Part shown: positions 35,577 to 49,347 of the stretch, in pieces
Numbering within the stretch: position 1 is the stretch's first letter
How the letters are laid out: every line of letters begins with the position of its first letter
Origin: Pohlia nutans
Taxonomy: Eukaryota > Streptophyta > Bryopsida > Bryales > Mniaceae
DNA length: 64,000 nucleotides
Direction of reading: 5' to 3'
Assembly: GCA_022496805.1 (NCBI GenBank)
Contig: CM040088.1
Span: 18,383,001-18,447,000, forward strand
Notes under the pieces: generated by a model
Database searches by the model: none
What the model was told of the DNA's origin: nothing
What the model saw: only the letters and a program-made list of their open reading frames with translations
Position numbers and translations under genes: made by a program

Positions 35577-36152
35577 TCAAGCAGCCAACAAAGCTGTGTC
35601 GAGAGAAATACCCCACCGGTCAACATGGAGTACGCATTCTGCTCTCGATCGGTCAAGGAACCTTCCGAATGGATCAACTTTATCCTCTAATTTTCTAGTT
35701 CTATTTGCCAACTCTTCATTGAGCTGCCCTCTCAGGTTCCTCTGATCCAATTCGAACAAAGTCTCTCTACGTCTCTGTGCAACCTTTTCTACTGTTGATG
35801 AACCAGTAATTTCTACTAAAACATCAAAGCACCAGTTCAACTCTCCCCTAATAACTCCAATAAAACACCATTTTGGACCATTATTTGGTATAAGTACTGC
35901 TTCTTTTAACCATTTTTCACAGCAGCACCCTTTCCGCACCCTTTCAACTTCACCTACCAAACGAAAAAACTCTTTGGAAACCGCAGCAAATTCACCAATG
36001 TCACCTCGTAACAGGCACAAATTCTTGTCCCGGAAGGACACGAACGCTAGCACCATCGCCTTGCATTGTTCTTCGTAGACCTTCAAGTTGGGTAAGTTAC
36101 CTACTAACCTGTTGATGACAGATCTTGCCAGTCTAACGTAATTAGAAGACAT
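35577..36152 (-). CDS. Upstream ORF duplicating the kinase N-terminal domain
   Basis: 191 codons from ATG 36152, ending in TGA at 35579-35577, directly followed in the same frame by the ATG of the kinase ORF (TGAATG). Its pattern, KVYEEQCKAMV followed later by KGCCCEKWL and LNWCFDVLVEI, parallels LYKHQCTQMI, KSCCCCV and LKWCLQLVPIV in the downstream protein. It is therefore a second copy of the same helical domain without a kinase. It may be the true N-terminus of one long protein interrupted by a stop, a readthrough arrangement, a dicistronic transcript or the remains of a tandem gene. No intron that removes the stop is evident. Confidence 0.6.
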   Translation of the reverse strand: MSSNYVRLARSVINRLVGNLPNLKVYEEQCKAMVLAFVSFRDKNLCLLRGDIGEFAAVSKEFFRLVGEVERVRKGCCCEKWLKEAVLIPNNGPKWCFIGVIRGELNWCFDVLVEITGSSTVEKVAQRRRETLFELDQRNLRGQLNEELANRTRKLEDKVDPFGRFLDRSRAECVLHVDRWGISLDTALLAA

Positions 36153-38627
36153 TACTGAGGTTATAATCCAACAATTTCAATTACAACCTGCAATCCCATC
36201 ATGTGCAATCAAGATGTCAAACACACAATAATAAACAGAAACAACCAATCAGTTATAATGTCACCGATTTAGGAGTCTAAAGGATCTTGTAACAAGATGT
36301 TTTCTAGTCTTTACTAACATTTATATGAAAGGCAGAGCCGAAGCATCCTCTCAACTTTGAAAATCTGAAAGAAACATTCAATTGGCATGATAAAGCCCCT
36401 TTGTATACTTGACAACATGGACCTTCTTATGAGTTATCAATCCAACTGATACATCCTCTATTGACCCTCTATTGACGTTTAGGATCATTGATATGGAATC
36501 TGATAACTCAAACTAGATCACATCTAGATCATGTTCAGCAACTGGAATCTAGATTATGTTGAGTAGCTGAAACCTAGGCAAGCATTACCCAAAAGTATAA
36601 AAGATGATACAACCCTCACTGACCATTCAGCACAGTCTAGTTTCTCTATTAATGTAAGCTTTCGGAGTTCCAATGACCTAGTCTATAATCCTGAAGAAGA
36701 CGCATGTTACTCGAAAAACAGGGGTACTCGAAATTACCTAAAGCATCCTACATTAGCGGAAGCAGGTTCCACCGAGATAATGCAATCCTATCTGCTTCAC
36801 AAGAGATCCGTAACCGTAACTACAAGATTGGGCTTACAAAATCTGCCTAGAGCCACCTAAGTCTCCCTAACATTGCTTCAAGACAAGAACATACGAGATT
36901 CACCACAAATCAGCAATTACCGACTCTAGATAAAATCCAAGAGAAAGAAAAATTTTAAGGGCGTGATTTGAGCAGAAAGAAGAAAGCCTTTACAGATTCC
37001 ATACCTTTCTCTAGAGTTACCCGCAGTTTAGATGTACCGACATATCTTCTTCAGCCCCCGGCGCACTCCAATAAACGCTCCACACCCTCCAAAACAAAAC
37101 CAGCAGAGGCATTCCCAACAGCGCCAAGTCTACACAGAGATCACTGGTAGGAAGGGAAACCGAAAGATTGCTCTCAAGTGCTCACCATTCCCTTCAACAC
37201 GTACCGACAGAAGGTCTTGGACGTTCTCAAATAAAACGACTCCCATTTCCCACGGTGACAACAGCCTTACCAAGAACGCTTCTTTCGCAATGAGATATTA
37301 CAAGGAACGTTCCTATATGGTATAATATTCGCATCTTGAGCTCCGACTACTGTACATCATTACTAATTTCAGGGACGTAACTGAATAATCTGGGGCTTTG
37401 ACATTTGTGGTGAAGGAACAGACTACAGGCATTCCGATTCAGTCCCCGAAAAACAAATCGTGTCATCACCAAGAATGCACAAAACTGAACTTGGAGGTGC
37501 AGATTACGAGTTGGTCTGTCGAGTGATGATTCCGAAGATCCCGGACATCGTCTACCTTAGAGGCAGCTTATAATGTTCAAGAACACTCAGCGACAGAAAG
37601 TCAGTGCATTCACTAGCACCGACAGCATCCAGAGACAAAGGATGCAGAAGATGGCGTTGTGACAGTTACTGCTTCGGCTGGAAAATGGACTGTCTCATTC
37701 TTTGTTCGTTTGGGGGAAAGCAGTTCTCCATTTGTATTTCCTACGTATGCATAATTCCACAATGCAAACTTGTGATTGTGTGCAGGCCCCTACTCTCAAT
37801 AGTAATATACAATGTAAACTTGTGGGTTGGCGTGCAGGGCCCTACTCCCCATGGCGAAGTCATTTACACTAACGCACGTAGAAAGTACACGCGTAGAAAT
37901 GTTCACCTCATTCGTTGGAACGTCATTTTACATAATTTTTGTCATAAGAATCCGGTACTGCTGCGAATCAGCTTTTCAGTTTTCCTGGCCGTCCATGTCT
38001 ATTACAAACTGAGAGCCTTCAATTGCTTTCCCTGCGAAGAAAATTTGAAGGCCTGAACATTAGATAGAACGCCAAGGTATGAACAGATGGCAATCGCCCT
38101 AAACTCCATTGCCCTAGAACCACAGTGGTTCTGTAATCATTCAAGCTGGTAGTGACAGAAGACTCTGCTTCACGATAAGAAAGAAAGACTTTAGATAATT
38201 AAACATGAAAAACTATAAAGTGAAACTCATAAAAGACCCGCATAAATTTCAGAATGAACACATGAAATGTTTTCATTAAGTAGATGGACACGACTTCAAT
38301 GGTCTGTCAAATGGAGATTCCTTTAAATGAGTCTTCTGATTTGTGAGATACTAACTTCTAGACTGACCTAGTGTTACTGATGGTCTGTGAAAGGACTATG
38401 CAAATATACATATCATTGCATCCTGGGCATTGATGAATTTCGTCCTGGTCTTTCTCTTTGGCTTCGGCTAGCAGGACTATTTAATCAAAGTCCAACAATA
38501 GGCTGTACAGTAATTGGAATTTCAAGCAATAACATAAAAAATGCAGCAGCGTATTTTGCAACTCAATGATGCCCAGGCCAACCATTGGAAGTTGAGGCAT
38601 AAACCCAGGATCCATGCAAATTGCCAG
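36153..38627. other. 5' region of kinase locus and 3' flank of DUF726 gene
   Basis: The part from 36153 to about 37600 probably holds the promoter and untranslated exons of the kinase locus. At 37758-37850 a unit of about 50 bp around 'caatgcaaacttgtg' ... 'gtgcaggcccctactc' is duplicated. No coding exon is supported. Confidence 0.45.
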
Positions 38628-41600
38628 TCACAAGTCGATCAAAGGCCGCTGAAGTTTGCCGTTGTGAGTCGGATAGAAGCTATCGATATCAAGGGCCTGA
38701 ACAATATGAGCTGCTTTCTCCAGATAACTAGAGTGACCTTTCACTATGTCCGTCACATCCACCTGTAAACAACAGATTTCATCAATGTAAGGAAACGACA
38801 CCGCATGACTAATCGAGTATTCCCAGAAATAATCAAACGAACCGCGGGAATCACAATAATTAACGATTCCTTCTACTAAACTGGTTCAAAGAGAGTGCTG
38901 CAGATTGTCTACGACACGAAGAGACGTGCCAGGAATTCAGGATAAAGAGGCAATAGTGAAATTGCTGCCATGATGCACCAAATGAATCTAGGACAATCTA
39001 GGACTAGCACCAGCTCCACAATTACAGGTAAATTGTTATCACATACATTTTCAATTCCAGGCACATCCACCGCTTGAAGTCCTGCCAGTCCTTGTGAGAG
39101 AAAACTGCAAAGATGTTAACACAATAGTTATAAGCATGTCGCTCAAAAGGATCGGGCTACTGTATGCAAATGTAAAACATCGTTTTGCTATTATTAGGTC
39201 ACTAAAAGAAGAAAATATACCTTCTACAGATCTCTTAAGTTGCAAACGAGGTTTTCAAACATTGCTGGATGGTAAAATAGAATAAAGAATATGTTGATGC
39301 CAGTTATTTGTTCTGAGTGTTAGCTTCAAGCCTTGCGTAGCTAACCGTCAAAGGGATCTCTAAGTCGTTGAAAATAATAAGCGAGCCTACTGATCCCTCA
39401 AGAACCCACAACTTGAAAAAAAATTTGAAATTTGCAATCCAACACAATTATCAGATATAAGAAAACTTGTCCACTCTTTGTCAAACAAATTTTGCTGTTT
39501 GTAAAGGACAGAAACTCACTTCGCTCTGTACACCACACCAAGCATCCAGTCGTTGGTAGAATAACCATTTACGAAACGTCCTGCAACAACCTGTTCCCGA
39601 ATCTACCTTGTGAGAAGTTGAATACCAGTACTAAGCTTCCAATAGTGTTGGCATCGTTTGTCGAACTGAGGAAGACTAATATTATATATGACTTCGTACT
39701 TATCCTTGTAATGCAAAGGAAATGTGGTATAGCGTAACAGTTTGACAAATATGCAGTGACAGAAATAAACCGGTAGTTGGTACATGAACTGCATGCTACG
39801 AGTATCAAAACTCTAAAAGATTTGGTCACAAGAAAAGTCATGATTCTATGAACAAATAAAGCATTAGTTTGGACATAAAATCCTGGAAGACACTAGCAAA
39901 TCAAGAACTGCTATAATATACCTGCCGCACTGTCTCCCACCGAGCTTTATTGAGGATAAGAGGAGCTCCAAGTAGCACCACGCGCTCAATAATTCCACCT
40001 ATTGATTCCCGATCAAGTCATACATCACTTTTGAGGAAATTGAAACTGGAAAATTATGTATCATGGTAGGTTCTACGAGGCCAGTATTGTGCCCCGTCTG
40101 CCAACTTCTATTTAGATTACTGAAGCAAATATCCAATTCACCAGAATCCAAAGCTACATCTTACCTAATCTACCTCAAGATGCAAGTAGTAGAATACCTT
40201 TGTTTCCCAGCTTTGCCAGTTCTTCCAAACATGAAAATATAACCCTGGCACCTAATGAAAATCCCATGAGAGTCACTGGTCTGCACAGAAAAATATCACT
40301 CAAAATTATCTGATAGGATCACCGCTGCTTTATTCCTGAATGAAACCAGAAATCGTAAACTCTCTAGTATATAGTGTCTAAGTCGCCAATAAAGAGTCAC
40401 CACTGTAAGATCAACGTTTACTAGTCGGCTATTGAAAGGAACTAAGCAAAAAATGTATAAGCCACCAATGCTCTTACAAACCAAGTACAGAGAGGTTCTG
40501 TTCACCTGTTTCCTTGAGCACCTTTCAGGAGAACTTTTGCCAATATTTTTCCAACTTTATCAGACCTACAAGACCAAACCACCTCCTGTTACTCACATTA
40601 AAGCTGTGATAATTGAAGCTGAAACATCGATACGATGAACCTGAGAAGAGAAAATTCCATCGGTGGATTGGAAAGCGTCTCCTCAAATGGTCAAGGGTCA
40701 AACCTATCAATAGCAATCGTCCACTTGCTGTCAATGAAATCCGTGGCACTAAGTAAAGTCGCAGGCCATGCCAGCGCAACAACGAGGCTGCCAAGAACGG
40801 TATACATTGCTCCCCGTGACATTAGCTGAAGCGCCACATCTAGAAAGCCACAATTTCAGCAGGCACCACAAGTCAAAATAATAGAACAGCACACCAACCT
40901 GGACGAATATGATAAACTACTGATCGACTAGTCGTCATACTCCGGATCTACGTAAAAATAGAGATAAGACTAGGCCATTATGGCGTGCAGAAAGGGTAAC
41001 ATTTCCACCCCAAAAGATCGTGCCTGTGGTGATCATCGGGTCAATATGCTTCTCATTGTGGTGCCACATATTAGTATGAATATGTTCATATTAGGTTATC
41101 TACCTTGGTCCAGTGTGTCGCCAATCGTTCGGTGTTCATGAACATGAATAGCACTTTACCATAGACTTGCATTTCTGTTCCGGGTTCGTTTCTGTTAATA
41201 ACATGTTCCGTACATATAGGATGGGGTTACTGATTAGCTTCTCTAAGAACCAAAACCAAGAATTACATGGTGTGTTGAAATTGATAATGACGAGCAAAGT
41301 ATTACTTACTAGAGGTAAGCCAGTCTTGAATAGCGGTACTGACTGCCAGAACATGTTCAGACTCCCACTGAAGAGCATATCTGTAACACATCCCTAAGTG
41401 AGATACAATCAGAAATCTACCACAGAATTCGTTGTCTAAGCAAGTATTGTATGCAGGAATTGTTGCTTCACATGAAAAGGCGTAAATAAAAAAACTGTAC
41501 GTTTCAGATAAGTAAAAGAAAATTATATAGCAAGGGTAAGGTTTCAAAGAGCAGAGCAGAGCAGTAAAACAATCTCAGGGTTTTATTTTGTACACATAAC

Positions 41601-44600
41601 GAAGGACGAAGAATAATTGAATGATTCTAGTAGTAGAAGTTGCAAGGCATGAGAAGAACCTTTCTAAGTCGGCGTCCGGTCCTTCCCATGGTCCAATGTA
41701 ATCATATAGATCAAAAGCAATACCAGAAACGAGAATCGCAACAGCCAGTCTCTGAAAACAAGATTCAAGAAGCCATTTACAGAGTCGACAGCAGATGATT
41801 AGTGCACACAGTTTGGATTCAACCATAATGAAGGTGAAACTATCCAGGTTTAATAACAGTTGTAAATTTCCTTAGTATGGAAGAAAAAACCAACTGGGCA
41901 AAACAAACACACCCCCTGTTGATGGTTCTCTCCGATTGGCTCAAACTGGAATTCCTCAATCCCACCGGTTCTTCGGGCCATCTTAAAACCAGTCAAACCA
42001 GCTCCAGCAGCTGTAATACAAGGAAACTGCTTATTCAGATTACCTGCTTCCACATCTTCTAGGATTGCCTCAATGAGTGCTTAATACGAAACCTTCCATT
42101 TATTAGTATAGCTAATTTTGTTCTCAAGACACTTACAAAGTGCCAAATAAACTGTGAACTCAGAATTTGAGCGTTTTTCTGAGAGCTCATCAAGATATCA
42201 TTTTGGACGTCAGGTTGGTTAAGTGGTGGTACCTCCAAAGGACGCTGCAACCGCCACAGAACCCATTGTGGTGCCCGCCATCGCAGCAGCTGCTGCAAGT
42301 CCACCGGCTCCAAGTGCAGGTACTGCTGTTCCAACAGCGGCCATACCTGCCGCAATTGCTGGAGCTGCCAACCCTGATAGAAAAACGAACTACCTTTCAA
42401 TATGAGCGACACAGGTAAACCTAAGTATACGAACAAGTTACTCCCAACGAAAACCTTTGGAGTTATACAGGCACCAAAAACACCAAGACTAAATTCCCAA
42501 AAGCAGTGGTCACAAATAAACAATAGGAACCAGTGGATCCCAAGGTAATAAATATTTCATGCCAAGATCAAGAGGCAATTGAACCAATGGCAATATCTGC
42601 AGAAAAGAACGATCAGGAGCAGTGAAGAAAGGCTACATTTCAAACCATGATAACCTTTACATTACACCCCAGACATGATTTATTCGGTCGCATTTACCTC
42701 CAGTGATAGCCAAAAGTAATCCTCCGGTAACGGCTGCCCCACCAATTAAACTACCTCTTTTCAGTCTCTGCCACCTACTTTTTGCTACTTCCTCATCGTC
42801 ATGATGGCTTTGTTCCCTCTCCTTTTGAGCGGCCATGGCCATATGAGCCACCATTAGCTCCAAATTTACCTGAAACCAATTCATCTGTAAGATGTAGATA
42901 TAGATTAAATAGAGTGTGCTTGAACTCTCAGGAGATAAGAGACCAACAATATGCAACTACAAGAAGTTAACCGCACATAGGAGTGTCTGCATCGCAAACA
43001 AATGGGACAGATGTATTTTCTGATAGAATGATTGGAGATAATCAAACGGGCCTCGTATAGAAATGGAAATAACGGAGATCCAAACGTGGTCAAGATAGAC
43101 AAATTTGAAGTATTAGTGTAATGTGTACATTATAGCGTCACTAGAATTCACTACAAAGTTCACACTCCTATTTCTCATGCTCAAACCAGAAACGTTTACG
43201 TCTGAGTTGCGAAGATGACAAATGAGAGCTAAGATGAATGGAAATGGGAAGAAAATGTACACACCACTTTGCTCCATTCGATGTTGAGCCAGAGAGCAAG
43301 TAAGCGTATAGCTACACGTTGGCGTGCATCGTACCCATACTTCGGAGTCTTCACTCCTTTATCATTAGGAATGTCGGATACACACGCCATCAGCAGCTCG
43401 TGCATCACTGCAATCTTCCGTTGCTTCGTCATAACCTCAGCTTCACTAAACCTGCTACTGTACTCAGAGGATATTCCCGATTCCTGGACTCCGTTCTTCC
43501 CCTTGACATTCATCATCGATGGATCTGAAATAGCAAGCAAGCAGCACCAGGAGATGTAGAGGTGCATCACATCAAACTTCTTAGAACTGATTCAGTACCA
43601 TCTCCAAATACCAGCAAGAAGAATCCCACCAAAAGAGCAGGATCACTACACCAGTGAATACCGGTACGATCGCCACTACCAATCCTCAAAAACTCGAAAA
43701 ACACTATCATAAGCTAAATGCTCCAAAAGCAAAGAGGGGAGGGAAAAAAAAGGATTAGCATATTCATTATGATTTACATACGGAATGGCTGCACCAGAAT
43801 TTGCAAAACCAAAGAGGGCTTAATACAGGAGCAGGAAGGCACAATTACAGCTGAAGAATTTCAGTACCTCCATAGCGAACATTTCCAAATGCATCAGAAA
43901 TTTCTGCATGTTTCATCGTCCGTCGAACTCCATTACTTGATGAAGCGTCACTCTCTTCTTCTGACAGCAATCTCAAGTACTATACAGCATTTTCTCGGTT
44001 AGGAATTTTCCGTAAAATACGTTGTAAAGCACTATTTGAACGAGAACGATGCCTAGCTACATGCTAAGGACAAAAGGGTTACAACACACACAAGGATAGC
44101 AGACCTAAAAAGTAATAGCAAATCAAAGAAAGCCTAAAGCGCTTACTGCTCCAATTTGATGCTTTCCATCCGGAGACATAGACGTAATCTCGAGGCCAAT
44201 CCATGCCTTCTCATCTACTTCTAAGAACCTGTATCGTCCAAAAACGCAGTCGGATTCTCAGAGTTATATAAACCACAAGCAAGAAACTGACGGCTTCTTC
44301 TACTGTACATGTGTTCAATAAACATACGTAGTAAGTAAGAAGCATAATTTGTGATGCTTCCGATACCTGTTGTCCTATTTAATTCTATCAAGGATAGAAC
44401 AATTCGACGGACATAGATGTCTAATTTTTTAGAGGATGGCGAACCCTATGATTCGAGACGTACTCTCAAGTCTAACGACTCCTATCAAATGCATGATTTC
44501 GACATTTCTTGTAGGAAGTCTATTGTCGTAGAGAATAGAAGACAATACTGTCCGCCAGTACTCTACAGAGAAAACGGATAAGAAGCTTGAAGGATAATAA

Positions 44601-44808
44601 ACCTGAAAACGTGTCGCAATAACCCATACTCTGGGGAGCTCCATGAAGTCTTGTCCTCGTCGAAAAATGCATTCCCAGATTGCCGATCGTCCGAATCAGC
44701 ATTCCGTGCGAGTTCAAAGGCAGTATGCTGCTGAATTTGAGCTTGGCTTAAGGCTAAGGCGAAAAGCCCACCAGCAGCGTATCGATGCACACTACTGAGG
44801 TCCGCCAT
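38628..44808 (-). CDS. TMCO4/DUF726 family membrane protein, 16 exons
   Basis: Exons (minus): 44808-44603, 44228-44147, 43979-43868, 43524-43265, 42869-42698, 42373-42233, 42010-41913, 41751-41660, 41380-41310, 40839-40704, 40565-40506, 40280-40198, 39998-39922, 39590-39520, 39104-39047 and 38762-38628. The phases agree throughout, giving 617 codons plus TGA. The start MADLSSVHRYAAGGLFALAL and blocks such as GSLIGGAAVTGGLLLAITGG, KMARRTGGIEEF, GPWEG, ALQWES and YSTNDWMLGVVYRA are those of plant DUF726 proteins (TMCO4-like; yeast Mil1 is a relative). GFSLG in exon 12 is a lipase-type G-x-S-x-G, so an alpha/beta-hydrolase core is likely. Gly/Ala-rich helices in exons 5-7 and 10 should sit in a membrane. 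An in-frame ATG six codons upstream (44826) is an alternative start. Intact; biological role poorly known. Confidence 0.88.
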
Positions 44809-45621
44809 CGCTAATCTTTCCAGCACTCAACTCCTGAATCCTCCTTCAACATTACAAAGTCTGTTGGAGCATCAGAACTTACAAAGAAGCAAACAGCATG
44901 CTCTGGACAGTTGTTAGTAGACGGCACTCTGGGTAAAACAGTGTATTGCTAAACTAGGGTTTCTTTAAAACGTTTACTCGAATTCCCTACTATTAGAAAG
45001 CGCGTAAGTTGTTCTATTCGAAAGCTCGTAAATTAAGAACCTCCATGTAACAAAAAAATCGGCCATAGTAGAATGCCTGAAGCTATCAGTCCTACACCAG
45101 TCCCTCTTCGAATTCTCGTTTCTGGTCTTCAATTCAAAAGTATGATGATGTTTTCAGTCCTGTCAAGAAAGCTAAACGATTAATCAAGAACTGCGTCCTA
45201 TACGCGTCACGATTTTCCCAGGGCTATCACTTAATCTCACCGGGGAACAATACTCATCACAATACAAAATTTTGAACCGGCAGTGCACGACATTTATAAA
45301 ACCTTAATAATTAAGCACGCAACAACCGATACGAAATCCACTGACTCTCAAATAAGGGCTTCGCCATAGCTTACCTTACTCTGTCCCTGCAAACTCTTGG
45401 CCTGAAAACGTACGTCCACCATCTCCTAGTCAGTCCAGTTCGACTTCAATTCTCCTCATTCCGGGAAATTAGGTTTAAACTAAGTTACTTCAACACTCGT
45501 ATGGTGATGGATGTGAAGCTTCAACGACGAAACTACCTAACTATCGCCATTGATAACAAAGAAACCGTTGATTCGTCTTCCGGTCACTTCGTAGAGGTTT
45601 CCAGTCTCCGCGTTGAGTTGC

Positions 45622-45899
45622 CTAGTGAAGGCTCCCTTGTTGCAACATCTCAGGATGCTTCCCTTCCAGGAGTTCAATCACCCTGTCTGTGACAGAATCC
45701 AAATCCCTGGCTATGGCGTAAACTCCGTCAAATTGACTTGTGGAGCTTCAAAATCCGCAAGGAGTGAGGGAGTGTGATATGAGTTCTAACGAATAGATTT
45801 TCTAAAGTTAAGTTGCCGTGGAAAAGTGATTCTCTAATCTGATCTGCTGTACAATTACTCTGCCATAGCTGGCGACGACGATGACGACGTTGTCAACAT
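45622..45899 (-). CDS. Putative 51-aa protein, two exons
   Basis: ATG at 45899-45897; exon 1 45899-45859 ends at a GTAATT donor, exon 2 45736-45622 follows 'ccacaag' and ends TAG; 156 nt in total, exactly 52 codons. Exon 2 encodes FDGVYAIARDLDSVTDR and ELLEGKHPEMLQQG, which looks like an amphipathic helical protein and is unlike random translation of this AT-rich DNA. I do not recognise the family. It lies about 800 bp upstream of the DUF726 gene on the same strand. Alternatives: a non-coding upstream region with a chance frame, or an exon of a longer gene. Confidence 0.35.
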
Positions 45900-46159
45900 G
45901 CACTTTAGTTTCTGCTGCTTCCGAATTGCTTTATGAATCCCCGTTCTACGATTGCTTCTCCCTCGCCCGTCTTGGACTTCTTGAGTGAGGCAAATTGTTC
46001 AAAAACCTAGGGTTTCTTTCAACCTCGTTCAACTTTTCCATTACAGTAGTTCGAAACTCATGTTCAAATTTTGACAGACTTTGAAAGTTTCTTGAGTTAC
46101 AAGATAACTCGCATGTGCGGATTTTTCTTGAAAGGATTTCTCTGAGACAATAAGACAAG

Positions 46160-49046
46160 CAGCTACACTACGAGAGGCTATGACCCTTTGGCGAATTTTG
46201 TGGGGTTTTAAAAGAATCTTGTTATAAATTATAAAGAAAAGTCGCTCTTAAAATTTCACAATTGAACTTATCACCTCAAAATTCACCCCCAAATTATAAG
46301 TATTTCATTCATAATAATTTTATTTAAAAAGTGGTCCGGAATCTAAAGTGTAAGTTATACACAAGAGAATTGGTGTTCATAACTATAAATGTATTACATA
46401 TATAGTCTTAGTTCAAAACTTACAACGTTTATTTATTTTGCAAGAGAAAAAAAAATCTTTCAAGATTAAATCCATAATGGGTTTTTACAAGATTCATAAT
46501 TTAAAAAAGGATTTGCAATACCCCTCACCGACATACTTAGAAATGAAAAGCACAGTCTTTGATTCTCAAATGACCCTCATGCGAGACGTATTGCATACAT
46601 AAAGGATGAGCATTTTTTGGCACATTTGGTGAAGGGTATTGTTGTGCAATACCGGTTGCCGAAGGTACTTGAAAACCAAAATTCCTCTATGATCTTCAAA
46701 TGACCGTCATGTGAGGGGTATTGCACATTTGAAACGCAAGAATTTTCCTACACACTCGGCGAGGGATATTGCACTGCAAACAAACTTGTAACGAAAAGTT
46801 TTGGACGGAATCAACTAATTTTTGGACAAAGCATATTTGCTACAGTGATATTTAGCCCCAAAAATGAGTGTCCATGCAATGTCTCTTCCCTAAAGCTCAG
46901 AGCCAACAAAATTTGGACAATTTTTATGAAACTAATTTGATTTGATTAGAGTGAACTCCCAAATTAAAGATGGATGAGATTTAGATGAAGGTTGTATGCG
47001 ATGATGTGATCTAGATGGAAATTGATATTTAATGAAAATAGTATAGATCACATTATATTGATTTTACTTAAAATATTGTGAATTTTTATATTATTTAGTA
47101 TGTTGTGCATAATTCTAAGAGTTAGTGTTACTCTAAGAATTAAGTATTGAATTCAATTATTTTGAATTCGTGTTAACAATAACTCTTAGAATTATTGTAG
47201 TATAAAGGCAGGTTCAAACTTCCTCTATCAAATTATTTATTTATTTTGAAATTTTTACTTCAACACTTAGAAGATTCTTTCTTTTCCTTCACAAATCCTT
47301 CACAAAATTGATAGTTTTTTGAGAAAAATATTTCTAAATTTTTCAATGTCCTCCAAAATATTATAATTAGTATCAAAATTGCCCTTGTACTGTGGTTTGC
47401 CATACTTAACATAATTGAATTAAATTGTGAAGTAGGAATTTTGAAATTTATAAAGAATTGTGAGTTTTTATTTGAAATGTTGAAACTCTATATTATTGTA
47501 ATTCCATAGTGTGTTTAACACAAATATTATTTTTTATGAAATTTTGGAACTTTTATCAAATTACTTTGAAAAAAGGTTTGAGAAATTTTGAGAAATTTTG
47601 AGAAATTTGGGAAAATATTTTATATAAGTCAATATGGAATGTTTCAATTAAAATAAATCTTTAGCATATGTATGTTGAAATTTGCCCTAGAACTACAATA
47701 TATTGGAGGAAGGTAACTTTTTGTTTATTTGTACATGATTGTAAAGGCAACTTCACATAGAATGCAAAGCTAGGATATTTTTCACTCTTTCATTTCACAA
47801 TACAAACATGTACCATGAGGGTCTAATTCATACATCCTAGTGTCAAAATTGAATTTCCATGTCAAATTTTGAAAGGTCTATGTCACCCTAAACCTATCAC
47901 AAGATGACATGTGACACTTTTGACATAAGTTAATTAAATTATGTTAAAATTAACCACAACATAGGGTAGTAAATATCCACTTATAAGCAGTGCATTCCAA
48001 ATGCGAGGATATTGATGGAAAAGTCATTGATGGTCTCAAGCATTAATATGTATGGCCATGCATGGGCATAAGGTAGGATGAGGTAAAATCAAGCGCCTAC
48101 CCAAATGCGTGCCCAAAAAAGTATAGTCAATAAATAGATACTTATTAGAGAATGTACAACTCTAAAACAACAAAATTAGGGCATGGATTTAGAACATCTA
48201 CCAATTGAATTTTGGATTTTTATAAAATTTTCACACAATATTCAAATAAATAATCCCATTTGGTTTTTTCTAATTGAGATCCCCTATTTATAATAAAATA
48301 ATGTAACTTCAATAGCCAAATTCTGAGGTTGTTGCAAAGATTTACTCAATTATAAGTGATACGACCTTAGATGGATTCAAATCTACACACATAACATTAT
48401 TGAACTACTATGGCTTGGTCCATTTTCTACAATTCTAATGTAGAGGGATCTTATTCCATTTCCATCTCCAAAAAAAAACCATAAAAAGCACCATTAAATT
48501 GTCTCTTTAAGATTGTAAATATACATGCAATTCATATGCATTCACTAGTCAAGTTCTTGTTTCTAGGTCATGCTTGGGAACTCTGCATAGTCACAATTAC
48601 ATGACTTTAGAAAGTTGGATATAGCTAACAAGTCAATAATGTTGTTTGCATATAATTTTTATAAAAAAATTATATTTAAAAAAAAATCTTTTGAGAAAAT
48701 CAATCATTTCTAACTTCCTACATAAACTGTGTTAAAAATTCAAATTTATTACAATAGATAGTGGTAAAAAATCCTCAAAAAGTTGGAATAAAGACCTTCT
48801 ACTTTAATCAGAAAGCACCAACTCTTCTACCTTAATAGTCTAGGAATTATTTTCAAAATTTTCAAGCACAACAACTTAACCCTTAAAGGACATACTAAGC
48901 CCCTCGGGTTTAGTTTTCGCAATTTTCAAATCACTTTGATTATGAATTGGTAATAATGGAGAAATGTTTTTATGAATCTTTTTCAGGCATCATCTATGAC
49001 AAGAATAGTATGTACACGGGCACTTCAAGGGCATTCTAATTTAGCC
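46160..49046. repeat. AT-rich repeat-derived intergenic region
   Basis: At 46500-46780 the words 'caatacccctcaccg', 'ggtgaagggtattg' and 'cggcgagggatattgc' form direct and inverted pairs. At 47111-47193 a hairpin has 19-bp arms (aattctaagagttagtgtt) with one mismatch. About 47870-47985 matches 31270-31400. At 48876 'acttaacccttaaagg' is another CCTTAACCC-type terminus. No gene seen. Confidence 0.55.
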
Positions 49047-49049
49047 TTA

Positions 49050-49347
49050 AGGCGGGCTCCCATGTGAGCATTGGGCTGGTGGATACATCGGGCCGGTGGA
49101 TAAAGCTAAAGGACAAAAAATGAGGTCCCAACTTCCACCCATGCTCAATGAGTGTTGAAAGCGGACTTGCAAAGTCACCCACTTCACCATGCCATCGATG
49201 GGCTACGTAATTGGTTGCTTTGTGGAGAATTTCTGATATTGTTTATTGAATTGCTCTACCAAGGTGTGCATGGAAGTGATTTGTGCATTTTTAATCCATG
49301 AAGATCTGAATTTTGGGACCGGCCCAACTGTGCATGGAAGAAGGCCC
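49050..49347. mobile_element. Degenerate Harbinger-like MITE
   Basis: TTA flanks both ends (49047-49049, 49348-49350). The termini 'aggcgggctcccatg' and 'catggaagaaggccc' are imperfect inverted repeats. The interior has 'gcattgggctggtgg' and 'gcccaactgtgc'. Weaker than the other copies. Confidence 0.45.

Noticed and set aside
45501..45692. 63-codon plus-strand ORF with a plausible ATG
   Set aside because: It overlaps antisense the better-supported two-exon minus-strand frame and shows no family features or stop-flanking splice logic.
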